This document shows positions 7,662 to 13,328 of a stretch of 13,328 nt of DNA, piece after piece. The stretch comes from Treponema sp. GTDB taxonomy: Bacteria > Spirochaetota > Spirochaetia > Treponematales > Breznakiellaceae. Below the pieces are notes generated by a model. That model was not told the origin of the DNA. It made no database searches and worked only from the letters and a program-made list of their open reading frames with translations. The translations under genes were made by a program, and so were the position numbers. The stretch is taken from assembly GCA_031263265.1 (NCBI GenBank), contig JAISGE010000104.1, forward strand, positions 1-13,328, given 5' to 3'. Position 1 is the stretch's first letter; each line of letters opens with the position of its first letter.

Positions 7662-7862
7662 TCAAGGGGGTATACTGATGGGTATCCGACCAGTTCCCGC
7701 ATAGGGCCGTATGAGGGTAGGGATGTGTTCTTCGATAACCCGCAGCATATGCAGAAAAGTTTTATATTCATCGGAAAGGTATGCTTCAAAACAATCGGTA
7801 AGGTTGAATGAGAGGTTAAGGAGCACTTGCGCTCCTGCAATGATTTGGCTTATAGTTTTCAT
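7662..7862 (-). pseudogene. transposase N-terminal fragment (truncated insertion sequence)
   Basis: 66 residues with a GGAG site 8 bases before the ATG. The pattern SQIIAGAQVLLNLSFNLTDCFEAYLS, then FLHMLRVIEEHIP and RPYAGTGRIP, matches my memory of the N-terminus of IS1182/IS4-like transposases. The frame breaks at RIP. Adding one base there restores YQYTPL, which is what such proteins usually carry next, so a single-base deletion near 7680 is likely. Beyond that the catalytic DDE domain is missing altogether. From here to about 7530 the sequence is probably the collapsed remainder of the element. Confidence 0.6.
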
Positions 7863-7904
7863 GGCGGTGGTCTCCTGGTTATAGTTTTTTCAACTACAAT
7901 CTTA

Positions 7905-8099
7905 TCAGGTTTCCTTCGCTTTTTCTATCCTTTCTGGGGGTTTTGGAACAGGCTCGAGTATTTTGGCCATTTCAGGGATAGGTATATGCATATCATTTTT
8001 AAGCCAATGCCGCATGAGACCGACCGTACCATAAATCTTAAAAACAGAATAACACTCATAGGTATCTTTTCCCACCGGCTTGCCGGAAGTTTTTTGCAT
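7905..8099 (-). pseudogene. TetR/AcrR-family regulator, C-terminal fragment
   Basis: 64 residues. The stretch YECYSVFKIYGTVGLMRHWL followed by PIPEMAKIL resembles the last helices of the TetR C-terminal dimerisation domain. The DNA-binding N-terminal half is absent: the sequence upstream is the DUF4832 gene in another frame. Its first ATG overlaps the DUF4832 stop as TGATG, so it could be translated by coupling, but a free C-terminal piece of a repressor should not bind DNA. It is probably debris left when the flanking DNA was rearranged. Confidence 0.5.
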
Positions 8100-9538
8100 C
8101 AACTGTTGTCGCCATTCAAAGAATCAAACGGTTCCAGTCTATAATATTCCGGTTCCTGACCAATCCCTATTATACCCAGCGGGGTTCTGCCCCCGTTATA
8201 ATAATTCGTATTGGCAAAACGTATCGACGGCATATTTCCTGATGGATCCAAAATAGATAAACCAATAATATAATTCCCGTTTTCCAGCGTTGGCGGTATT
8301 ACAATTTTTCCGGTCAAGAGGCTGGTCTCTTGCGGCAGCCATTCGCGAATATCTGCATCCAGAGTCCCCTTCCATACTACATCACGCTGTAGATTCAGAA
8401 GGCTCAATTCAACGGGCCATTGGTAATAAAAAGGAGCCGATCCTACATTTGATATTTCCAGTTCTATCGCCAGTTCGTCTCCGGGACGTATCGTTTTATT
8501 GTAAGTTGCAGAGTTAATAACATAACGATAGCCAAGCGCCTTTTGCATACGGGCTGCATTTTTCGATAACGAAGCATTGTTTTTATCATAGTCCGCTATC
8601 CAGCCCAGGCTTGAAGCATGGACACGTTGTATCCAGCCTATCAGGTAATCTACCGCGGCATTGTTTCTTAGCGTGGCATCCGGTTTTCCGCCCAGTAAGA
8701 ACTGATTCCCCCAATTATAGGCAACTTCCCCGCTTATCATCTGGTTTCTCCAGTTGTCTCTTCTCACAAGGCCATGACCAATATAATTTTCTTCGGGCAG
8801 GGCAAAAGAATCCCAATAAAATCCAAAATCATAGGCCCCAAAGGTTTCAGGATGGCGTACCATAACCTTTTTATTTTTAAAGGCAATCAGGGCGGCATCG
8901 CCCATTGCTTTTTGAAAATCCGGGGGTATAGTACTACTCCTGTCCGGCAAAACCAACGGATGTATATGGTGTTCGCCCCAGTTACCCCATAAACCAAGCT
9001 CAATGGCAGCAACCCGGGGATCGTTGTCCCATGCCCCGCCCAATTTGATAATAAAATTATACAACCGTGTCTTTAACGCCTCATTGGTCCATTGACCCAC
9101 AGGATCACGCTCCGGGTAATCCACCGGCCAGTACCAGCCTCCATCAGGCCCGGCCGGATCATGAATAACAACTCGTGGAATAATTTTTATATTTTTATCT
9201 TCAATGCCCTGCCATGTATTGTTGCTCCAGTCAATAATTTTTTGAACAGTGTCCGAGCTTGTCATTTCAAGGTCTGAATATTTAATATTCTGTCTATATA
9301 CTGTGGCGTAACCCTGTTCAGAAATATCCAGATCATCCCCGATAGACCACCCAGGACGAAAACCCTTGAGCGGGTTTTTAAAAGCTTCCCTGGTTTCATA
9401 TAAGCGTACCATTACCCGGTTGTTATCAATCGCAATGTATTTACCAGCTTCATCAAACTCATGTATGTCAACCGTGCGGCAGCTTACGGACATCAGGAAA
9501 ATAATGATAAGGGCAACTGAGCCGATCTTTTTAGCCAT
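8099..9538 (-). CDS. DUF4832-type lipoprotein, putative glycosidase-like
   Basis: 479 residues from the ATG at 9538. This start gives an ideal lipoprotein signal, MAKK plus a hydrophobic core ending LMSVSC (Cys20). Upstream in-frame starts (GTG at 9574, ATG at 9559) place a poor sequence before it. No good Shine-Dalgarno precedes any of them. The N-terminal two thirds reads as a TIM-barrel-like domain: NPLKGFRPGW, then IIPRVVIHD, then VAAIELGLWGNWGEHH. The last 150 residues, beginning GYRYVINSATYNKTIRPGD, fit the beta-sandwich of DUF4832. A cell-surface glycan-processing role is inferred from fold only. The gene appears intact, although rearranged sequence lies on both sides and its promoter may have been lost. 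Confidence 0.75.
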   Translation of the reverse strand: MAKKIGSVALIIIFLMSVSCRTVDIHEFDEAGKYIAIDNNRVMVRLYETREAFKNPLKGFRPGWSIGDDLDISEQGYATVYRQNIKYSDLEMTSSDTVQKIIDWSNNTWQGIEDKNIKIIPRVVIHDPAGPDGGWYWPVDYPERDPVGQWTNEALKTRLYNFIIKLGGAWDNDPRVAAIELGLWGNWGEHHIHPLVLPDRSSTIPPDFQKAMGDAALIAFKNKKVMVRHPETFGAYDFGFYWDSFALPEENYIGHGLVRRDNWRNQMISGEVAYNWGNQFLLGGKPDATLRNNAAVDYLIGWIQRVHASSLGWIADYDKNNASLSKNAARMQKALGYRYVINSATYNKTIRPGDELAIELEISNVGSAPFYYQWPVELSLLNLQRDVVWKGTLDADIREWLPQETSLLTGKIVIPPTLENGNYIIGLSILDPSGNMPSIRFANTNYYNGGRTPLGIIGIGQEPEYYRLEPFDSLNGDNS

Positions 9539-9581
9539 ATTCACTGGAGGGAAGCACATGACCCTGGTTTTCACGCTGCGT

Positions 9582-10124
9582 TTAACGCAGGCCGCGCGCC
9601 GCGGCCCTTGGCTTCAATAAGCCTAAAAATACCGGTAGTATAGGAAACCACATCAACGCTGCTGGAGGGGCAGAGAGGCCGCCAAAGTTGCCGATACGCC
9701 GGCCATAGGGCGCAATAGCATCCTCGTTGGAATGTTTCGCATCGATCCTCGCGGCAATAAGATCGTCCATTACTTTAAAAATACAACCGCAGGAATGGAG
9801 CAGGAAAGGCTTCCCCATTCCTGTAATCAGGCTGGAACATAGGCTCTCCTTAACTGGCACAGTATACAACGGCTTCCCAAAATTAGTACAGTGCCCGGTG
9901 CTTACCCCTAATTCCCGCGCAGTTGCCCGTATTCCGGCCCTGTCAGCCGCCCATTTGATTATGGCTTTCTTTACCTCAGGATTGCAGCCGTTATAACGGT
10001 ATTCCGCATAACATGTTTTATGGGAACAGGATAGATTATTACAGGCATACCGCTTTTTCCTGTTTGAAGTGCCGTATGGGCGGACATCCTCGCTTCCGCA
10101 AAACGGACATTTTAATGCTATCAT
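9582..10124 (-). pseudogene. chimeric ORF: IS1-type InsA N-terminus joined to URO-D-like fragment
   Basis: One open frame made of two unrelated pieces. Residues 1-77 are an IS1 InsA-like protein: a zinc-ribbon CPFCGSEDV with CNNLSC, then an HTH ending RATARELGVSTG. After about 9894 it changes to a uroporphyrinogen-decarboxylase/methyltransferase-like core: GKPFLLHSCGCIFKVMDDLI, IDAKHSNEDAI, YGRRIGNFGG. Downstream of GG the frame no longer fits the family and soon ends. No InsB and no full URO-D domain is present, so both halves are truncated. The protein is unlikely to be functional as either enzyme. The join is in frame, so a fusion product could be made. Confidence 0.7.
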
Positions 10125-10174
10125 TACCATACCTTCCCCCTCGTTAAGTTTTCGCTATAGTATATCCCCATTTA

Positions 10175-10198
10175 TAATAATAAGTCTAGTACATTACC
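10175..10198 (-). repeat. putative left inverted-repeat end of the IS1-like remnant
   Basis: Read on the minus strand the sequence starts GGTAATGTACTAGACTT about 70 bases before the InsA start. IS1-family ends typically begin GGTNATG, so this is the likely element boundary. No matching right end was found near the URO-D fragment, in keeping with truncation of the element. Confidence 0.5.
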
Positions 10199-10230
10199 TA
10201 TCGGAGATGAAGAGGATGGGTAAATGTTAA

Positions 10231-10420
10231 ATTGTTGAGGAAAACGAATGCGCCATTGACACATACGGGAAAAAAAAGGATATTATTTTGAAGGCAATGG
10301 CTGTTTTTAGCGGTTTTCATAACTGGAGCGGCCTGAGCAGCCGTCTTGCATAAGGTAAACACGAATATACGGTTACGTCTTCCGGAGAATTGGGAGAGAA
10401 AAAGAGCGTTGAGAGGGTGA
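10231..10420 (+). pseudogene. possible broken ORF upstream of the oxidoreductase gene
   Basis: After a TAA at 10228-10230 one plus-strand frame runs ATT GTT GAG... through an ATG at 10297, is broken by a single in-frame TAA (10351-10353), then continues to TGA at 10418-10420 or overlapping the next start. The translated pieces (EENECAIDTYGKKKDI; GFHNWSGLSSRLA; GKHEYTVTSSGELGEKKS) look like normal protein, and the end meets the downstream ATG closely, as in coupled operon genes. No family was recognised. The same stretch also contains TTGACA (10256-10261) and TATTAT (10281-10286) with a long 19-base spacer, so it may instead just be a promoter region. Confidence 0.3.
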
Positions 10421-10421
10421 C

Positions 10422-11531
10422 ATGAAAAAATTGAAAGCAGGAATCATCGGCGCGGGCACTATCAGCGGAATTTATATCAAAAATCTGCAGGATAGCTTCT
10501 CCGGCAGTGTTGACTTGTGTGCGATAGCCAATGCGTCGCCTGAAAAAGCGCGGGAAGCGGCGTTACGGCACGGGCTAGATTTTGCCGAAAGCCCCGATGC
10601 GCTGCTCGCCCGCGACGACATCGCCATCGTGTTGAATCTGACCCCGCCCGCAGCCCATTACGCGGTCGCAAAAGCGGCGATTGAGGTGGGTAAGCATATC
10701 TATAACGAAAAACCCCTCTGCGCAAACCTTGTCGAAGGCGAGGCGTTGCTTGAATTGGCGCAAAAAAACAACCTGCGTATAAGCTGCGCACCGGACACCT
10801 TTCTCGGCGCGGGAATTCAAACGGCGCGAAAACTTATCGATGATGGTTGGATTGGCCGCCCGGTCGGCGGGGTTGCCTTTTTGATGAATCACGGGCCGGA
10901 ACACTGGCACCCCGCACCTGAGTTTTATTACGCGCCAGGTGGTGGCCCGCTTTTTGATATGGGCCCCTACTATCTCACCGCCCTTGCCGTACTTTTAGGG
11001 CCGGTCGCCTCGGTAACGGGAAGCACGGCGACGGCGTTTGATACCCGCGACATCACGAGTAAGGAAAAGTGCTGCCAAAAGATCACGGTAACAACCCCGA
11101 CGCATATTTCCGCCCTACTTGATTTTTCATGCGGCGTGGCGCTCACCATGACCATGAGCTTTGACGTATGGTCGCATTCGCTTCCCCACATCGAAATCTA
11201 CGGTAGCGAAGGCAGCCTGCAAATCGGCGATCCCAATTTTTTTATCTCACCGGTGCTTATGAAACGCCGTGGTGCCACGACATGGCAGGAAATCCCCCTT
11301 ATCGGGCCGTCCAGCTCGCGACTTGCCGACCTGCTCGACAATGAAAACTGGCGGGGCATAGGCGTCGCCGATATGGCGGAGGCCATCTATGCGGACCGGC
11401 AGCACTGCGCATCGGGAGCGCTTGCGCTCCATGTCCTCGAGGTGATGACCCGCATTTCAGAGTCGGCGAAAACCGGCAAGCGGCTGGCCATTTCCCATAG
11501 TTGTGAACGGCCGGAGAAATTGATCTTATAG
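10422..11531 (+). CDS. Gfo/Idh/MocA-family oxidoreductase
   Basis: 369 residues; predicted cytosolic NAD(P)-dependent sugar or polyol dehydrogenase. The N-terminal Rossmann fold carries GIIGAGTIS (8-16). The conserved catalytic-type motif NEKPLC is at 95-100, with Lys97. GGGPLFDMGPYYLTAL at 173-188 fits the family's second-domain motif, with Tyr where a His is often seen, a substitution also common in related proteins. A GAGAGG site precedes the ATG. Codon use is richer in G and C than in the SLBB gene at the other end of the window. The substrate cannot be deduced. The sugar-binding lipoprotein gene on the same strand about 830 bases downstream suggests a carbohydrate context. Confidence 0.88.
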   Translation: MKKLKAGIIGAGTISGIYIKNLQDSFSGSVDLCAIANASPEKAREAALRHGLDFAESPDALLARDDIAIVLNLTPPAAHYAVAKAAIEVGKHIYNEKPLCANLVEGEALLELAQKNNLRISCAPDTFLGAGIQTARKLIDDGWIGRPVGGVAFLMNHGPEHWHPAPEFYYAPGGGPLFDMGPYYLTALAVLLGPVASVTGSTATAFDTRDITSKEKCCQKITVTTPTHISALLDFSCGVALTMTMSFDVWSHSLPHIEIYGSEGSLQIGDPNFFISPVLMKRRGATTWQEIPLIGPSSSRLADLLDNENWRGIGVADMAEAIYADRQHCASGALALHVLEVMTRISESAKTGKRLAISHSCERPEKLIL

Positions 11532-11628
11532 AAAAGCGTCTCGAAGACTCCAAAAAACGGTGGTGATCTACAAAGTATGATGAATAGCAGAAAGGTAAAG
11601 AGGACAAAAGATGATACTATGAAGTATG

Positions 11629-11981
11629 TCAATCACCATAGACATCTGAGATTGTGGTTACTGCGCCGCAGTTTATGCCGTGTTCCTTCAGAATCTTAAA
11701 CGAGCGCCTATCCGTTCAAACGAGTCGGCTTTCCGTATCGCGTCATGCACTTCCCGCGTCCCGTCAATACTGATCGCGACCGTTGCGATATGGTTTTCAA
11801 CCAGTAGTCTCGCGGTTTCTTCGGTGCTTAATTCGTCCGGTAACGGGTCTGTACAGGACGAGCCGCAATGCTTGCACCGCATGTTGCAACTCATAGTTAT
11901 TTCCCATACCCAAGTCAGTGGCTGATATTTTATCCTATTCTCCCTTAGGTTTTTAAATCCGGTAATAGAGCCACTTTCAAA
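11629..11981 (-). pseudogene. decayed radical SAM protein gene
   Basis: The frame entering at about 11981 reads GFKNLRENRIKYQPLTWVWEI followed directly by TMSCNMRCKHCGSSC, a textbook radical SAM cluster motif (CxxxCxxC). It continues through DPLPDELSTEE and then jumps to ARLLVENHIATVAISIDG and EVHDAIRK, skipping the 50-60 residues normally found between them in such proteins. That is an in-frame internal deletion. After SFERI the frame is lost (stop near 11688), but another frame carries SFKILKEHGINCGAVTTIS, so a frameshift near 11705 is clear. It then stops at 11629-11631, and the C-terminal part, including any SPASM domain, is absent. No ATG exists at the natural N-terminus. It is a non-functional remnant. 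Confidence 0.8.
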
Positions 11982-12059
11982 TTATTGCCGGATTATTCGT
12001 CGGTCTGTCGAAGCAAGCACCGCGGCTTACCACGATGCTTGTCTGTAATGTTCTAAAGC

Positions 12060-12225
12060 CTATCGCTTTCCAGGATACCCGTACTTCACGAGAAACGGAT
12101 AGCCGTATTTATACAGGACAGTCCCGTATCCCGTAAGTTCGCGCAACATACAGCCAAGAGTCAGCGGCCCTTTTTTTCACATTCACTGATCGCTGCTCAT
12201 TCAAAAAATCCGTGTTAATCGGCAT
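12060..12225 (-). pseudogene. small Tyr/Gly-rich peptide ORF, frameshifted; possible RiPP precursor relic
   Basis: AGGAG (12235-12239) lies 9 bases before ATG 12225, which opens a 38-residue frame (MPINTDFLNEQRSVNVKK...) ending at 12109. At VKK there is an A7 run (12171-12177 on the plus strand as T7). With six A the frame would continue GPLTLGCMLRELTGYGTVLY and then KYGYPFLVKYGYPGKR to TAG at 12060-12062, 54 residues in all. The distal part repeats a YGYP motif (KYGYP twice). It sits just upstream of, and on the same strand as, the radical SAM remnant. Precursor status is inferred from position, size and repeat only; no family was recognised. Confidence 0.4.
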
Positions 12226-12363
12226 AACCCGCAGCTCCTATCAATCCGTCTGCACCAAAAAACCACCAAAAAGAGCAATTTTTGAGTAGTAAGGATAACA
12301 ATCAGGAAGCATAACCCATTTCATGCCCCTACGATAAAATAAATTATATTTTTGGAGTTTTAT

Positions 12364-13328
12364 ATGAAAAAATCACGATGGATTATCGGGATACTGATTG
12401 CGGTTCTTGCCACAGGCTTTTATTCCTGTAACAAAAAGAGCGGCACGTCTTCCGGGGCCGTTGGAAGCGGCGTGCCCCTCACTCTGGAGGAACTGGAAAA
12501 GGCCACAGGCGACTTGGTTTACTGGTCGGCGTTTACCGGCGATTCGCTGACATGGGATGCTTGGCGGGTTGATGAGTTTACCAAGCTCTATCCTGGGGTG
12601 AAAGTCGATATTCAGTCTGTTCCGCAGGCCGGAATGACCAACGGCAAGCTCCTCGCGGCAATCGCGGGAAGAGCCGCGCCGGATACCCTCGTCTCGGACG
12701 ATTATGTGTCGTCCTACGGCTTCGCCGGGCAGGGCGCGCTTGAGCCGTGGGATCCGTACCTTGAGGCAATCGGCCTTTCTATCGACGACTTCATGCCCGG
12801 TTTCCGCAGCCTTATGCAGTACGATGGAAAGACATACCTCTTGCCGCAGGATTCCAATGTTATCATGCTGTACCTCAATACGGACATGGTACGGGAGGCG
12901 GGGCTCGACATTACCAAATACCCGACAAACCTCGAAGGACTGGCGGATTGGGCGGAAAAACTGACCGTTCGGGACGCAAGCGGCAGGATAACCCGCTACG
13001 GCTTTATCCCGTGGCAGGACCAGCCCAACGACGCGCCCACCATGTGGCCGTTCATGTTCGGCGCGGAACTCTACAATCAGGAAACCAACAAACTGGAACT
13101 CACCGACCCGCGTGTGGTGGCTTCCTTCCAGTGGATGCGCGAATGGGCGCAGAAATATGACCCGGTAACCATCAGGGGCTTTACCCAGTCGGCCGGCGGG
13201 TTCTTTTCCCCGGACCATCCCTTCTTCCAGAACAAGCTGGCCATGACGGTGACGGGCAACTGGGTTACCAACGCCATCCGCATCTATGCGCCCAACGTGA
13301 ATTACACCGTGGTGCCGATTCCTGTTCC
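12364..13328 (+). CDS. family 1 extracellular sugar-binding lipoprotein (5' part, cut by window end)
   Basis: 321 residues are visible and the frame is still open at the window edge. GGAG (12353-12356) lies 7 bases before the ATG. The signal is MKKSRW, a hydrophobic core and GFYSC with Cys22, so it is a lipoprotein. The mature part shows the type expected of family 1 (UgpB/MalE-like) binding proteins: LVYWSAFTGDS, then FTKLYPGVKVDIQSVP, then GKLLAAIAGRAAPDTLVSDD, then YDGKTYLLPQDSNVIMLYLNTDM, and FFQNKLAMTVTGNW. Known members bind oligosaccharides or glycerol derivatives and deliver them to an inner-membrane ABC permease. The permease genes would be expected downstream, beyond the window. The N-terminal side carries a Ser/Gly linker after the Cys. 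Confidence 0.9.
   Translation, partial: MKKSRWIIGILIAVLATGFYSCNKKSGTSSGAVGSGVPLTLEELEKATGDLVYWSAFTGDSLTWDAWRVDEFTKLYPGVKVDIQSVPQAGMTNGKLLAAIAGRAAPDTLVSDDYVSSYGFAGQGALEPWDPYLEAIGLSIDDFMPGFRSLMQYDGKTYLLPQDSNVIMLYLNTDMVREAGLDITKYPTNLEGLADWAEKLTVRDASGRITRYGFIPWQDQPNDAPTMWPFMFGAELYNQETNKLELTDPRVVASFQWMREWAQKYDPVTIRGFTQSAGGFFSPDHPFFQNKLAMTVTGNWVTNAIRIYAPNVNYTVVPIPV

Larger units (their letters stand above)
11532..12363. other. 832-base region without an intact gene
   Basis: Between the oxidoreductase and the sugar-binding protein genes there is no convincing intact gene. It holds the radical SAM remnant, the small frameshifted peptide ORF and, between them at about 12010-12045, a weak inverted repeat (CAAGCA with TGCTTG arms). 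From 12240 to 12350 it is A/T-rich non-coding sequence that should contain the promoter of the downstream gene, but no clear -35/-10 pair was found. No clear terminator follows the oxidoreductase gene. Confidence 0.6.

Noticed and set aside
7607..7840. 77-codon minus-strand frame
   Set aside because: Overlaps the transposase fragment in another frame and has no recognisable protein character.
12012..12045. Inverted repeat with CAAGCA/TGCTTG arms as a terminator or attenuator
   Set aside because: Arms are short and mismatched and no T run follows; too weak to call.
12373..13218. 281-codon minus-strand frame
   Set aside because: Lies opposite the sugar-binding lipoprotein, which has a lipobox, ribosome site and family motifs; the minus frame has none.
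1..13328. CRISPR array, tRNA or rRNA genes
   Set aside because: No regularly spaced repeats and no tRNA- or rRNA-like sequence were noticed on reading both strands.

Overview
The window looks like a chromosomal stretch of a host-associated anaerobic spirochaete, most likely Treponema-like. This is inferred from several spirochaetal-looking lipoprotein signals, the protein mix (DUF4832-type lipoprotein, Gfo/Idh/MocA oxidoreductase, family 1 sugar-binding lipoprotein) and the style of the insertion-sequence debris. No rRNA or other taxonomic marker is present, so the assignment is moderate at best.

Layout. (1) 1-303: a G/T-rich, homopolymer-rich leader with a run of 17 C, then an ideal ribosome binding site. 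(2) 304-1836, plus strand: an exported SLBB/polysaccharide-export protein whose reading frame appears to begin at a non-canonical ATA codon. It ends at a strong two-part hairpin at 1874-1948, shared with a convergent operon. (3) 7468 to 1959, minus strand: a compact five-gene operon with a good sigma70-type promoter (7491-7519). It encodes an ABC ATPase, a permease and a lipoprotein binding protein of the nitrate/sulfonate/taurine importer class, then two paralogous arylsulfotransferase (ASST)-like proteins without signal peptides. Together they suggest import of a sulfonated or sulfated small molecule followed by cytoplasmic sulfuryl transfer. (4) 7.6-10.2 kb: a debris zone with a truncated transposase, a TetR C-terminal fragment, an intact-looking DUF4832 lipoprotein gene (8099-9538), and an IS1-type InsA fragment joined in frame to a uroporphyrinogen-decarboxylase-like fragment. 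(5) 10422-11531, plus strand: an intact Gfo/Idh/MocA oxidoreductase, preceded by a possible broken ORF. (6) 11629-12239, minus strand: a decayed radical SAM gene (internal deletion plus frameshift). Directly upstream is a small ORF that, if one base of an A7 run is removed, reads as a 54-residue Tyr/Gly-rich peptide, so this may be the relic of a RiPP-like maturase/precursor pair. (7) 12364 to the window end, plus strand: the start of a family 1 extracellular solute-binding lipoprotein, cut by the window edge.

The most promising system is the importer plus twin cytoplasmic ASST operon, in which the second ASST lacks a histidine present in the first. The second most interesting is the radical SAM/short-peptide relic. 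All family assignments were made by reading motifs, without database searches.
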